From positions 73,571,231 to 73,635,230 of the forward strand of contig NC_051070.1 in NCBI RefSeq assembly GCF_004664715.2: DNA of 64,000 nt, written 5' to 3'. The position numbers and the translations under genes were made by a program. Within the stretch, counting starts at the first letter, position 1. Each line of letters starts with the position of its first letter. This document shows positions 23,311-36,528 of the stretch, piece after piece. Below the pieces are notes generated by a model. That model worked only from the letters and a program-made list of their open reading frames with translations, made no database searches and was not told where the DNA came from. Source of the DNA: Peromyscus leucopus (lineage: Eukaryota > Chordata > Mammalia > Rodentia > Cricetidae).

Positions 23311-24844
23311 TGGAGGTTTCTTGTCTCACAGTGTTGTGTCAAGGCCTTTTTTAAACCTTATTTTCTATATTTTATTAATATATATTTTCTCTCTTTTTAT
23401 CATACAGGTCCTTTGTGTATACATTGTGTCTTCTAGTGTACTGTTTTTATGGGATTCTTGAGTGATTCCCTGTATCTATATCTGTTTCTTGTGCTCTTTT
23501 ACTTTTGTGTGTTTATTCTTTTCTATTCCAATGTGTTAGTTTCTGTTTCATCTTTTTATACTTTGTTTTATTTTATAATTATATCTTAGAAGCCTGTTTT
23601 TATCCTGAGAGATAGAAAGGCATACGTAACAATAGACACTGAGAAAATCCAGAGAATCATTCGGTTATATTTAAAAAATTGTACTCCATAAAATTGGAAA
23701 ATCTGAAAGAAATGAACATATTTCTTGATAGGTACCACATGCCAAAATTGAATCAAGATCAGATAAACAATTTAAATAGACCTATAACCCCTAAGAAAAT
23801 AGAAGCAGTCATTAAAATTCTCCTAATTAAAAAAAAAAAAAAAAAAAAAAGCCCAGGGCCTGATGATTTCAGCACAGAAGTCTATAAGACTTTCAAAGAA
23901 GAGCTAATACTCCTCAAACTGTTCCATACAATAGAAACAGAGGGAACATTGCCAAATTCTTTTTAGGGCCACTGTTACCCTAATACCCAAACCACAAAAA
24001 GACTCAACAATGAAAGAGAATTACAGACCAATTTCCCTCATAAACATTGATGCAAAAATAATAAAATACCAGGAAACCAAATAATCCAAGAACACATCAA
24101 AAGATCATCCACTATGATCAAGGAGGCTTCATCCCAGAGATGCAGGGATGGTTCAACATATGAAAATATGTTAATGTAATCTATCATATAAACAAATTAA
24201 AGGAAAAACCCCATATGATCATTTCATTATCAAAGGATGCTGAAAAATCCTTTTGGAGAGACTGGGGATAAAAGCAACATACCTAAACACAATAAAAGCA
24301 ATATACCTCAAGCTGACAGCCAACATCAAATAAAATGGAAAAAAAACTCAAAACAATTCCATTAAAATCAGAAACAAAACAAGGCTGTCCACTCTCTGCA
24401 TATATATTGAATATAGTTTTCAAAGTTCTAGCTAGAGCAATAAGACAACCAAAAGGAGATCAAAGGAGTACAAATTGGAAAGGAAGAAGTCAAACTTTTG
24501 ATATTTGTAGATGATAGGATAGTATATACATGTGACCCCAAAAATTCTACCAGGGAGCTCCTACAAACCTTCAGTGGTGTGGCTGCATACAAGATTAACT
24601 CAGAAAAATCAGTAGCCCTCCTATATACAAATTATAAACAGGCTCAAAAGGAAATCAGAGAAGCAACATTCTTTACAATAGCCACAAATAATATAAAAAA
24701 TCTTGGCAAAACTCTTACCAAAAAAGTGAAAGATCTGTATGACAAGAACTTTAAGTCTTTGAAGAAAGAAATTGGAGAAGAAATCAGAAGATGGAAAGAT
24801 CACCCATGCTCTTGCATCGGTGGGATTAACATATTAAAAAATGG

Positions 24845-25028
24845 GGGCTGGAGAGATGGCTCAGTGGTTAAGTCTGACTGTTCTTCCAGGGGACCCAGGT
24901 TCAATTCCCAGCACCTACATGACAGCTCACACCATTTTGTAACTCTAGTTCCAGGGCATACAACATCCTCACACAGACATACAGACAAGCCAAACACCAA
25001 TGCACATAGGAAAAATAAATCATTTAAA
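24845..25028 (+). mobile_element. B2 SINE (first of a pair)
   Basis: 'ggggctggagagatggctca' head, pol III A/B-box region, and A-rich tail. It is flanked by imperfect 'aacatattaaaaaatgg' (24828-24844) and 'aacatagtaaaaatgg' (25029-25044), which duplicate host L1 sequence. Confidence 0.9.
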
Positions 25029-25051
25029 AACATAGTAAAAATGGCAAGTTT

Positions 25052-25224
25052 GGGGGCTGGAGAGGGGGCTCAGTGGTTAAGAGCACTGACTGCTGTTCCA
25101 GAGGACCTGGGTTCAATTCCCAGCACCCACATGGCAGCTCACAACTGTCTGTAACTCCAGTTCCAGGGGAACCAAGACATACATGCAGGCAAACACCAAT
25201 GCACATAAAATAAATATATTTTTT
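25052..25224 (+). mobile_element. B2 SINE (second, overlapping target)
   Basis: 'gctggagagggggctcagtg', 'agagcactgactgctgttcc', A-rich tail. Flanked by 'aaatggcaagttt' (25039-25051) and 'aaatggcaagctt' (25225-25237). The left copy overlaps the right duplication of the first B2. Confidence 0.9.
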
Positions 25225-26640
25225 AAATGGCAAGCTTACAAAAAGCAATGTACAGATTCAATGCAACTGCCATCAAAATTCAAACAAAATTCTTCACAGA
25301 CCTTGAAAAAACAGTACTCAACTTCATTTGGAAAAACAAAAAACCCAGGATAGTGGAAACACTCTTGTATAACAAAGTAACTTCCAGAGGTATCACCATC
25401 CTTGATTTCAAGGTCTACAATAGAGCTATAGTCATAAAACAGCATGGTATTGGCATAAAAACAGACAGGTGGATCAATAGAATCAAATCAAAGACCCTGA
25501 CCAAAATCCCCACACCTATAAACACCTGATTTTTGACAAAGAAGCCAAAAATTGTACAATGGATAAAAGAAAGCATTTTCAACAAATGGTGCTGGCATAA
25601 CTGGATGTTGGCATGTAGAAGAATGCAGATAGATCCATATCCACCACCCTGCACAAAACTCAAGCCCAAGTGGATCAAAGACCTCAACATAAATCCAGTT
25701 ACACTAAATGTAATAGAAGAGAAAGTAGGACATAGCCTTGATCATTGGCACAGGAGAAAACTTCCTGAATAGAACGCCGGCAGCATAGACACTGAGATCA
25801 ACAATTAATAAATGGGACCTCATGAAACTGAAAGGCTTCTGTAAGACAAAGCACACTGTCAATAAAACAGAACAGCAGCCTACAGAATGATAACACATCT
25901 TCACTAAACCCCCACATCTGGCAGAGGGCTGGTCTCCAAAATATATGAAGAACTTAAGAAACTATACATCCAAATACCAAATAATCCAATTTAAAAATGG
26001 GGTACTGATCTAAACAGAGAATTCTCAACAGAAGAATTGCAAGTGGCAGAGATACACTTAAAGAATTGTTCAACATCCACAGTCATCAGGAAAATGCAAA
26101 TCAAAATGACTCTGAGATACCATCTTACTCCTGTCAGAATAGCTAAGTTCCAAAACACTAATGACAGCTTATGTTGGATAGAATGTATAGTAAGAGGAAC
26201 ACTTTCACTGCTGGTGGGAGTGCAAACTTATACAGCCTCTTTGGAAATTATTATTGCAGTTACTTAGAAAACTGAGAATCAATCTGTCTCAAGACCCAAG
26301 AATACCAATCTTGGACATATACCTGAAGGATGCTTAATCATACCACAAGGTCACTTGTTCAACTATGTTGAACATACCAATGTTATTCATGGAAACAAAG
26401 TGAATGTCTCTCAACAGAAGAATGGATTAATAAAATATGGTACATTTTGTAATACTCAGCTGTAAAAGAGTAAATACTCAGCTGTAAAAAACAATGACAT
26501 CATGAAATTTCCAGGTAAATAGATGGAAATAGAAAAAAAATCATCCTGAATGAGGTAACCTAGACCTAGAAAGAAAAATATGGCATGTACTCACTCATAA
26601 GTGAATATTAGCTGGAAATTAAATGATAACCAGGCTACAA

Positions 26641-27890
26641 TCCACAGCCCCAGATAGGCTCGGTAACAAGGAGTACCCAAAGAGGAATACATGGATTTCT
26701 GTGGGAAGGGAAAATTGAGCTCTTCTGGGTAAACTGGCAGTGGACAGGAATGTGAGGGATCTGATTGGGCAGGTTGGGAGCTGGGTAGAGGGTGAGAGTA
26801 ATGAAAAAGATGTCCTGATCGGGTGGCATTTAGAGAGAAACCTGGTGCCAAGGAAACTCCCAGGAATCCACAAGGATGATTCTAGCTAAGACTCCTAGCA
26901 ATAACTGAGAGGGTGCCTGATCTGGCCATCTCCTGTTATCACATTGGTCACTACACTAATGGTCATCAGACAGACTTCATCCAATAACTGATGGGAACAA
27001 AAGCAGAGATCCACAGGCAAGCACTGAGCAGAGCTCTGGGAATATTGTCGAAGAGAGGAAAGAAGGATTGTTCTAGCCAGGGGGGTTAAGGTCATCACAA
27101 AGGACCCCACAGAAGCAAATAACCTGGTTTCATAGAAGCTCACAACTCTGTACCAACAGCTAGGGAGCCTGCATGGGACTGACCTAGACCCTCTGCATAT
27201 GTGTGACAGTTGTGTAGTTTGGTCAATTTGTGGGCCTCCTAGCAGTGGGATCATAATGCTTGAGTTGGCTTTTAGGAACCTACTCCTCATATTGGGTTGC
27301 TTAGCCCAGGCTAAGCACAAAGGGAGGAGTGCTGTGGATATCTCTCTGTATAAATAAAACACTGATTGGCCAGTGGCCAGGCAGGAAGTATAGGTGGGAC
27401 TAACAGAGGAGAATTGAAGGAACAGGAAGGCAGGAGAGACACTGCCAGCTGCTGCCATGACAAGCAGAATGTGAAGATGCCGGTAAGCCACGAGCCACGT
27501 GGCAAGGTATAGATTTATAGAAATGGGTTAATTTGAGACATAACAACAGTTAGCAAGAAGCCTGCCATGGACATACAGTTTGTAAATAATATAAGCATCT
27601 GTGTGTTTATTTTATAAGTGGGCTGTCGGACTGCTGGGGATCGGTGGGACCTGGAGAGAAAACTCCAGCTACAGAGGAGCTTAGTCCTACCTCAACTTGA
27701 TAGGCCATGCTTTGTTGACACACATGGGAAGTCTGTCCCTTATTGAACAGAAACAAAGGGAGAGTAAATGGGGGAAAAGGCAGAGGGGAGGTAGGAGGTG
27801 GGAACTGGAGAAAAGGAGATAGGGGAAATTATGTTTGAAATGTAAAGTAAATGAAAAAATTTAATTAATTTAAATAAAGGGAAAAAGGGG
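26641..27890 (+). mobile_element. 3' UTR of the same L1, split by a solo LTR
   Basis: 'agataggctcggtaacaagg', 'gaaactcccaggaatccaca', 'gactcctagcaataactgag' and the final G-rich 'gcagaggggaggtaggaggt' lead to an A-rich tail near 27840-27890. A solo LTR at 27330-27673 interrupts it. Confidence 0.8.
27330..27673 (+). mobile_element. Solo LTR of class II ERV with perfect 6-bp target duplication
   Basis: 344 bp, TG at 27330 and CA at 27672-27673, flanked by 'gaggag' at 27324-27329 and 27674-27679. It contains 'gtataaataaaacactg' (TATA or poly-A region) and 'attggccagtggccaggcag'. Same family as the LTR at 9018 and related to 34525-34944. Host L1 resumes as 'cttagtcctacctcaac'. Confidence 0.92.
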
Positions 27891-28253
27891 TTAAACAATA
27901 ACAGTGCAGGTAGGGATTATACTGGTGTGAGAAGGAGAATAAAGATATATCTTATTCACATGTTTAGTGCAGTATTATTCAGTTACAAACCCTTATCTCT
28001 GAACAGTATTCTCTGACCACATTACTGACTGACCACCTGGTGATTTGATCACACTGTCCTTTGTTAAGTTAGTGAGATTTTGCTCAATGGTTCTGATTTG
28101 ATTTCCTGCTGTGGGAGATTTGACAGTGACAGGCTTTTAGGTCAGTCCTAGGTGAAATCTAGTCTTGAATTTATTGTATCTTTCTGTGAGTGAATATATA
28201 TACATCTACATCACATAAACATACATATACACATAATTATGTACACACATGTA

Positions 28254-28284
28254 GATAGGTAGATAGGTAGATAGATAGAAAGAT

Positions 28285-28321
<37 letters not shown>

Positions 28322-28345
28322 CAGACGGACAGACAGACAGACAGA
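28254..28345. repeat. (GATA)n / (GACA)n microsatellite
   Basis: Tandem 'gata' units pass into 'gaca' units (28320-28344). It lies about 110 bp before the full-length L1. Confidence 0.95.
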
Positions 28346-28455
28346 GTATATGTGCATGTATACTTGGGAGTGAGTTAAACCTTAGTATTTTTTAGTTAGA
28401 AGTTGTAGTTATGCAAAACAGATATCATTTATAAACATTTATAAATTCACAACCA

Positions 28456-28925
28456 GCCCCGGACTTCCCTTCTGGACCAGAGGTGAGTGTCATAGCTTAG
28501 CTCGGACCCTATCCCTGGGCACCAGCCACTCCGGGGAAGACCTGCCCAACTTGGCCCCAGGTTCTGGCCACCAGGCAGGTTCCCTTCTAGCCCCACTGGG
28601 GAAGGATCCCCTTCTCCAAGACCCCCAGCAGACCCTGCAATCTCCACGCCCTGCCCCCATGCCCATCAGCCCGAGACCCCAGCCACTTCCTGAGACTTAG
28701 AGACTGGCCCCCAGCTCCCATCCTGCCCCGAACTTCCCTTCTGGACCAGAGAGAGCTCCCATCCTGCCTTGGACTTCCCTTCTGGACAAGAGCTCCCATC
28801 CTGCCCCAGAGTTCCCATTTGGACAAGAGAGCTCCCATCTGGACAAGAGAGAGAGAGACTTCCTGAATCTGTCAGCTCTATCTGAACCAAGTGCGCTGAT
28901 AAGATCAAGAAGGAACCACAAGGAG
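28456..28925 (+). promoter_or_regulatory. L1 5' UTR / presumed internal promoter
   Basis: C-rich 470 bp, with a repeated unit of about 40 bp at 28715-28850 built on 'cttcccttctggacaagag' and 'gctcccatcctgcc'. No sequence similarity to the 5' end of the L1 at 63132-63958. Promoter function is known for L1 5' UTRs; activity of this copy is unknown. Confidence 0.6.
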
Positions 28926-30050
28926 ATGGGCAGACGTCAAGACAGAAGTACATACAACAAAATAAAGAGCAATACAGCATCATCAGAAGCTAGGCCGCCT
29001 CCAACATCTAAACCTGAACATCAAAAATTGGAAGAAGCAGAAGAAAACAGCCTTATGAATAAAATCATGAAGAAGGTAGAGGCTTGTGTAGAGGAAAAGA
29101 CAAAAAATGGGAAGAACGCTATAAACAACTAGAGGAAAGGGCAAACAAATTAGAAGAAAACAATAAAGTCCTGGGAGAAAACAATAAAGTCCTGGAAGAA
29201 AACAATAAAGTACTGGAAGAAAATCATGAAAAAGCAATGAAACAAATAAAGGAAACAGTCCAAAACCTGAAAAGGGAAATAGAAAAAATGAAGAAGACAC
29301 AAACAGAGGGAATGCTGGAAATAGAAAATCTGAGTAAACGATCTGGAGCTTCAGAGGCAAGTATAACCAACAGAAAGCAAGAAATAGAAGACAGGATCTC
29401 TGGCATTGAAGATACAGAAGAAGAAATAATAGATTCATCAGTCAAAGAAAACACTAAAGCCAACGAAGTCATGAACCAAAATGTCCAAGAAATTTGGGAC
29501 ACCATGAAAAGACCAAACTTACGAATAATAGGGATAGAAGGAGAAGAATACCAACTCAAAAGCACAGAAAATATATTCAACAAGATCATAGAAGAAAACT
29601 TTCCCAACTTAAAGAAGGAAATGCCTATGAAGATACAAGAAGCCTATAGAACACCAAACAGACTAGACCCCCCCAAAAAGTCCCCTCGACACATAATAAT
29701 TAAACAACTAAACATATAGAATAAAGAAAAAATATTAAGAACAGCAAAGGAAAAAGGCCAAGTGACTTATAAAGGCAAACCCATCAGAATAACACCCGAT
29801 TTCTCAATGGAGACTTTGAAAGCCAGAAGGACTGATATAATGCAGACACTAAGAGACCATTGATGTCAGCCCAGACTAATATACCCAGCAAAACTTTCAA
29901 TCATCATAGACGGAAGGAACAAGATATTCCAAGACTAAAGCCAGATTTAAACAATACTTATCCACAAACCCAGCCCTACAGAAAGCACTAGAAGGAAAAT
30001 TCCAACCTAAGGAAGTCAGATTCACCCTCGAAAACACAGGCAATAGATAA
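28926..30050 (+). pseudogene. L1 ORF1 (RNA-binding chaperone), frameshifted
   Basis: ORF1p forms trimers through a coiled coil and coats L1 RNA. The start MGRRQDRSTYNK at 28926 leads to a frameshift near 29090. The second frame carries the coiled coil, including three 7-residue units (ENNKVLG/E, 29159-29221), and then the RRM (IWDTMKRPNLRIIGIEGEE). A stop near 29717 follows KQLNI, and a further stop near 29862 lies in the C-terminal domain, which otherwise continues to the TAA at 30048-30050. The N-terminus differs from the ORF1 at 62017-63131. Confidence 0.9.
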
Positions 30051-30119
30051 AGCCAAAGCAATAACCCCAAAGAAGAGAAGTACACACACACTACCACTAA
30101 AAAATAATAGGGATAAACA

Positions 30120-33100
30120 ATCACTGGTCATTAATATCCTTTAATATCAATGGACTTAGTTCACCTATGAAAAGACATAGGCTTACAGAATGGATACAAA
30201 AGCAGGACCCATCTTTCTGCTGCATACAAGAAACACATCTCAAATTCAAAGACAGACACTACCTAAGAATAAAATGCTAGAAAAAGACTTTCCAATCAAA
30301 TGGTCTTAAGAAACAAGCTGGTGTAGCCATCCTGATATCCAGCAAAATAGACTTCAAACTAAACTCAATCAAAAGAGATCAAGAAAGGCATGACATACTC
30401 ATCACAGGAAAGATCCACCAAGATGAAGTTTCAATTCTGAACATTTATGCCCCAAACACAAGGGCACACACATATGTAAAAAAACATTACTAAAGCTTAA
30501 ACCACATATAAAACCCCACACATTAATAGTGGGAGATCTCAACACCCCACGTTCACCACTGGACAGATCTCCCAAATCAAAACTTAACAGAGAAATAAAG
30601 GACTTAACTGATGTCATGACCCAAGTGGACCTAATAGATATCTACAGAACATTCCATCCTAACAAAAAACAATATACCTTCTTCTCAGCACCCCATGGAA
30701 CCTTCTCTAAAATCGACCACATACTTGGCCACAAAGCAAATGTCAACAGATACAAAACAATTGGAATAACCTCCTGTGTTCTATCAGACCACCATGGTTT
30801 AAAGTTAGATTTCAACAACAACAAAAACTACAGAAAACCTACAATCTCATGGAAACTGAATAATGCTCAACTGAATCACCAATGAGTTAAGGAAGAAATA
30901 AAGAAAGAAATTAAAGACTTCCTAGAGATCAACGAAAATGAAGACACCACATACCCAAACTTATGGGACACTATAAAAGCAGTTCTAAGAGGGAAATTCA
31001 TAGCAATAAATGCCCACATAAAGAAGTTGGAGAAATCTCACACTAGTGACTTAACAGCACACTTGGAAGCTCTAGAACAAGAAGAAGCATAGTCTCCCAG
31101 GAATAATAGATGCCAGGAAATTATCAAAGTGAGAGGTGAAATCAATAAAATAGAAACAAAGAGAACAATACAAAAAAATTAATGAAACAAAGAGTTGCTT
31201 CTTTGAGAAAATCAACAAGATAGACAAGCCCCTATCCAAACTAACCAAAAGACAGAGAGAGAGGATCCAAATCAACAAAATCAGAAATGAAAAGGGGGAC
31301 ATAACAACAGACATTGAGGAAATCCAGAGAATTATCAGTTCATATTTCAAAAACCTCTACTCCACAAAACTTGAAAACCTAAAAGAAATGGATAATTTTC
31401 TGGATAGGTACCACATACCTAAGTTAAATCAAGACCAGATAAACTATTTAAAAAGTCCAATAACCCCTAAGGAAATAGAAACAGTTGTTAAAAGTCTCCC
31501 AACAAAAAACAAAAAACAAAAAACAAAAAAAAAGCCCAGTACCAGACAGATGGTTTCAGCACAGAATTCTACCAGATCTTCAAAGAAGAGTTAATAACAA
31601 TACTCTCTAAATTGTTCCACACAATAGAAACAGAAGGAACATTACCAAACTCCTTCTATGAGGCTACAATTACCCTGATTCCTAAACCAAACAAGGATAC
31701 AACAAAGAAGAACTACAGACTGATCTCCCTCATGAACATTGATGCAAAAATACTTAATAAAATACTGGCAAACAGACTCCAAGAACACATCAAAACAATT
31801 ATCCACCATGATCAAGTAGGCTTCACTCCAGGGATGCAAGGGTGGTTCAACATACAAAAGTCCACCAATGTAATATACCATATAAACAAACTCAAAGAAA
31901 AAAACCACATGATCATCTCACTAGATGCAGAAAAGGCATTTGACAAAATCCAACACCCCCTTCATGATAAAAGTCTTGGAGTGATCAGGAATACAGGGAA
32001 CATACCTAAACATAATAAAGGCAATTTACAGCAAGCCAGCAGGCAACATCAAATTAAATGGAGAGAAACTCAAAGCATTTCCACTAAAATCAGGAATGAG
32101 GCAAGGCTGTCTGCTCTCCCCATACTTATTCAATATAGTACTTGAAGTTCTAGCCAGAGCAATAAAACAACATAAGGAGATTAAGGGGGATACAAATTGG
32201 AAAGGAAGAAGTCAAGCTTTCCCTATTTGCAAATGACATGATAGTATACTTGAGTGACCGCAAAGATTCAACCAAGGAACTGATAAAGCTGATAAACACC
32301 TTCAGCAACATAGCAGGATACAAGATCAACTCAAAAAAATCAGTAGCCCTCCTATATACAATTGAAAAACAGGCTGAGAAGGAAATCAGAGATACATTAC
32401 CCTTTACAATAGCCACAAATGACATAAAATACCTTGGGGTAACACTAACCAAGCAAGTGAAGGACCTATATGACAAGAACATTAAGTCCCTGAAAAAAGA
32501 AATTGAAGATGTCAGAAAATGGAAAGATCTCCCATGGTCATTGATAGGCAGGACCAACAAAGAAAAAATGGCAATTTTTCCAAAAGTAATCTACAGATTC
32601 AATGCAATCCCCATCAAAATACTAACACAATTCTTCACAGACCTGTAAAGAATAATACTCACCTTCATATGGAAAAACAAAAAACCCAGGATAGCCAAAA
32701 GAATCCTGTACAATAAAACAACCTCTGGAGGCATCATGATCCCTGACTTCAAGCTCTACTATAGAGCTACAGTAATAAAAACAGCTTGGTATTGGCATAA
32801 AAACTGACATGTGGACCAATGGAATCAAATTGAAGACACTGCCATTAACCCACACACCTATGAACATATAATTTTTTGACAAAGTAGCCACAAGTGTACA
32901 ATGGAAAAAAGAAAGCATCTTCAACAAATGGTGCTGGCATAACTGGATATCAACGTGTAGAAGGCTGCAAATAGATCCATATCTGTCACTGTGCACAAAA
33001 CTTAAGTCCAAGTGGATCAAGGACCTCACCATAAATCCAGCTACTCTGAACCTGCTAGAAGAGAAAGTAGGAAGTAGTCTTGAACGCATTGGCATAGGAG

Positions 33101-33925
33101 ATCACTTCCTAAATATAACACCAGTAGCACATACACTGAGAGAAACAATCAATCAATGGGACCTCTTGAAACTGAGAAGCTTTTGTAGAGCAAAGGATAC
33201 GGTCAGCAAGGCAAAGCGACAGCCTACAGAATGGGAAAAGATCTTCACCAACCCCACATGTGACAGAGGACTGATATCCAGAATATATAAGGAACTCAAG
33301 AAATTAGACATCAAAATGACCAACAGTGCAATTGAGAAATGGGCTTTAGAACTAAACAGAGAATTCTCAACAGAGGAAACCCAAATGGCTGAAAGACATT
33401 TAAGGAATTGCTCAACATCCCTAATCATCAGGGAAATGCAAATCAAAACAACTCTGAGATACCTTATGCCTGTCAGAATGGCTAAGATCAAAAACACTGA
33501 AGACTCTTTATGCTGGAGAAGATGTGGAACTAGGGGAACTCTCCTCCACTGCTGGTGGGAATGCAAGCTTGTACAACCACTTTGTAAATCAAAATGGCGC
33601 TTTCTTAGAAAATTGGGAATCAATCTCCCCCAAGATCCAGTTATACCACTCTTGGGCATATACCCAAGAAATGCTCAATCATAACACAAGATCACTTGCT
33701 CAGCTATGTTCATATTAGCATTGTTTGTAATAGCCAAAACCTGGAAACAACCTAGATGCTCTTCAACTAAAGAATGGATAAATAAATTGTGGCACATATA
33801 CACAATGGAATACTACTCAGCAGAGAAAAACAATGACATCATGAGGTTTGCACGCAAATGAATGGATCTAGAAAAAATCATCCTGAGAGAGGTAACCCAG
33901 ACTCAGAAAGACAAATATGGTATGT
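30120..33925 (+). pseudogene. L1 ORF2 (endonuclease and reverse transcriptase), multiply broken
   Basis: An early frameshift lies in the endonuclease start (INGLSSPMKRHRLTEWIQKQ near 30150). Endonuclease sequence GDLNTPRSPLDRSPKSKLNR begins near 30532, with SDHHG near 30790. The RT region includes [20 protein letters not shown] near 31670-31730. At the palm catalytic site near 32228 the frame reads ANDM, where FADD would be expected. The C-terminal domain at 33166-33684 ends with the CTR...GTLLHCWWECKL zinc-knuckle region. At least six frame breaks. ORF2p nicks target DNA and primes cDNA synthesis; this copy cannot. Confidence 0.92.
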
Positions 33926-35629
33926 ACTCACTCATAGGAGGATACTAGATGTGGAACAAGGATGACTGGACTGCTACTCACCACACCAGGGAGGATACTT
34001 GGAAAACAGGACCCCAAGAAAGACACGGGGATCACCCAATGACGGGGGAAATGGCTGAGATCTACATGAACAACCTGGACATGCGTGGGAGTAATGAAGG
34101 GCGAGGATCTAGGGAAAGAGAGCCTCTGGGAGCGGGAGATCCCAGCGAGATCAGGAATAGAGAGGGAAAACAAGGAATAGGAGACCATGGTAAATGAAGA
34201 CCATATGAGAAAAGGAAGAAACAAAGTGCTAGAGAGGCCCACAGAAATCCACAAAGATACCCCCACAATAGACTGCTGGCAATGGTCAAGAGACAGCCAG
34301 AACTGACCTACTCTGGTGATGGGATGGCCAAACACCCTAATAGTCATGCCAGAAACCCCATCCAAGGACTGAGGAATCTGGATCCAGAGATCTATGGCTA
34401 GGCCCGGGGTGGAGCTCCGGGAGTCCAATTAGCGAGAAAGAGGAGGGTTTATATGAGTGAGAATTGTTGAAACCAAGGTTGGATAAAGCACAGGGACAAA
34501 TAGTCAAATGAATGGAAACACGTGTTTTGCTTACAAACTGTATGGCCGTGGCAGACTTCTTGCTAACTGTTCTTATAGCTTAAATTAATCCATTTCCATA
34601 AAGCTATACCTTGCCACGTGGCTGGTGGCTTACCGGTGTCTTCACATGCTGCTGGTCCTGGCAGTGGCTGGCAGTGACTCCTGCCTTCCTGTTCTTTTAT
34701 TTCTCCTCTCTGTTAGTCCCGCCTATACTTCCTGCCTAGCCACAACCAATCAGGTTTTATTTATTGACCAATCAGAGCAACTTGACATACAGACCATCCC
34801 CCAGTACAGCCTAGTGCAGACCATCTCAGACACCTGCACTCAGGCCCATGGTCCTAATCATCCTCTATGCAGACCTGCTGGGTAACGCCACAAGGAACCC
34901 AAGAAGGGCTCCCACAGGACATACATTAACATTCCAACAGCACACGTGAACTATGAACCAAAGGCTGAGGGGCCCCCAACTGGATCAGGCCCTCTGAATA
35001 GATATCTGAAGTATTGGAAGGCCACCTGGCCAAACATCCCAATTGTTGTGCTAGAAACCCCATCCAATGACTGAGGGAACTGGATACAGAGACCCACGGT
35101 CAGCCCCCAGGTGGAGCTCCAGGAGTCCAATTGGTGAGAAAGTGGAGGGTTTGTATGAGCCAGAGTTATTGAGACCAAAGTTGGAAAAAGCACAGGGACA
35201 AATATACAAAAGAAAGGAAACACATGAACTATGAACCAATAGCTGAGGAGCCCCCAACTGGATCAGGCCCTCAGGATAAATAAGACAGTTGATTAGCTTG
35301 ATCTGCTTGGGAGGCATCCAGACAGTGGGACCAGGTCCTGTCCTCAGTGCATGAACTGGCTGTTTGGAATCTGGGGCTTATACAGGACACTTGGCTCAGC
35401 CTGGGAGGAGGGGGACTGGACCTGCCTGGACTGAATCTACCAGGTTGAACTCAATCCTTGTGGGAGTCTCTGCCCTGGAGGAGATGGGAATGGGGGGTGG
35501 GCTGGGGGGAAGGTGGAGGTGGGGGGTGAGGGGTGGGAGGGGGGAGAACAAGGAAATCCGTGGCTGATATGTAAAATTAAATTTAATAAATAAATTTAAA
35601 AAATGAAAAAAAAAACGGAAAAGAAACAA
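33926..35629 (+). other. L1 3' UTR and tail
   Basis: Homologous to 11568-12278 and 44952-45936. The segment at 34975-35300 repeats part of 34330-34520 in diverged form ('tgaactatgaacca...ctgaggggcccccaactgg' occurs twice), so the UTR contains an internal duplication. It closes with the G-rich stretch at 35480-35560 and 'aaattaaatttaataaa'. Confidence 0.75.
34525..34944 (-). mobile_element. ERV LTR nested in the L1 3' UTR
   Basis: Flanked by 'cacgtg' at 34519-34524 and 34945-34950. Read on minus it begins TGCTGTTGGAATG and is related to the LTR at 27330 ('ccttgccacgtggc', 'cctatacttcctgcctagcc'). Its 3' edge (minus GTTTGTAAGCAAAA) stops where the relative continues, so it is a variant or truncated LTR; the edge is uncertain by 2 bp. 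Confidence 0.7.
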
Positions 35630-35642
35630 AAATTCACAACCA

Positions 35643-36528
35643 AATCAAACAAATATGTAAGAAAAACTAGTTTGAAATGTAAGTACTTGTGTTTGAGATG
35701 TGCTTCTTAGGTGGCTAGAATTGATGGCTTTTGATCATTAGTATTGTGAGCAAAAGTTTCTACATTTCTGGAAAGAATGCACCTTATACTGACTGAACCT
35801 AAAAGATTAATTAACTGACTAAAATGTCAGTGATTTTGAAGATTTTGTAATGGTGCATGTCCTTAACCTAATTACTGATCTTTTAGTAGCCACTTCTTTC
35901 CCATCTCTGTTTTTGACTTGGCAGTCTTGCAACAGGCAGGTGAACTATGTTGGAATTTATTAACTTAGCATACCACTAGCTTTCACTCACCAAAAGTCCA
36001 AAAATGTAAACAAAGTCCTACTTTGTATTTTTTGTCTATTTGATATGGACAATTGTTCCTTTGAATTTCCTTCTTCTCATTTGACTACAGGCTGTGTCAA
36101 CTTGATAATCAAAACCAGCCATCATGGACAGCATCTGAGGCCTATAACAAGGATCTCTCTTTGATGTAACCCAGATACCTGATTTTTACACCAATATATT
36201 GAAAAAGTGCCTAATGGTTTTCTTTGTTTTTTTTTTTATTATAAAAACTTCATAAAAGAGTTATCACATTGGAACATAGAATTTTTGGGAAATTGTACCT
36301 TTAAATTTTTATCAGTCATATATATGTATATGTATATAAATAGATAGATATAGATATACCTACATCTATAGATATAGACATATCTATAGAGGTAGATATA
36401 TAGATGATAGATAGATAGATAGATACATAGATAGATAGATACATAGATAGATACGTAGATAGATCAAGCTAGATTTAAACTCATACAGAATGATTAGCTG
36501 TAATTCTTGGGAAAGTTTGTTCTTTAAT
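35643..36528. other. No gene; contains (GATA)-rich low-complexity DNA
   Basis: 35643-36320 shows no feature I can name. 36338-36470 is an imperfect GATA/TATA array. Confidence 0.5.

Larger units (their letters stand above)
23600..26640 (+). pseudogene. L1 ORF2 (RT to C-terminus), 5'-truncated
   Basis: The sequence is collinear with ORF2 of the full-length L1 from about 31295 onwards. In broken frames it gives [20 protein letters not shown] near 23710, the RT core near 24490 (VDD where the catalytic FADD motif should be), and the C-terminal zinc-knuckle region near 26200. Frames are broken repeatedly. Two B2 SINEs interrupt it at 24845-25224. ORF2p normally supplies endonuclease and RT for L1 and SINE mobility; this copy begins downstream of the endonuclease and is dead. 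Confidence 0.9.
28456..35629 (+). mobile_element. Full-length L1 retrotransposon, inactivated
   Basis: The perfect duplication 'aaattcacaacca' at 28443-28455 and 35630-35642 bounds the insertion. Order: 5' UTR (28456-28925), ORF1 (28926-30050), ORF2 (about 30120-33925), 3' UTR (33926-35580) and A-rich tail. A 420-bp LTR is inserted in the 3' UTR. Without it the L1 is about 6.75 kb, a normal full length. Both ORFs are broken by frameshifts and stops, so it is not autonomous. Confidence 0.95.

Noticed and set aside
28254..28345. Short tandem arrays here, at 62899-63017 and at 63671-63955, as possible CRISPR
   Set aside because: The genome is mammalian, units are directly adjacent without unique spacers, and two of the arrays are inside L1.
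29224..29607. 127-codon minus frame
   Set aside because: Antisense of the L1 ORF1 coiled coil and RRM.
34625..34885. 86-codon + frame starting MAYRCLHMLLVLAVAGS, signal-peptide-like
   Set aside because: It lies entirely in an ERV LTR, and the same kind of frame appears antisense in the related LTR at 27330.
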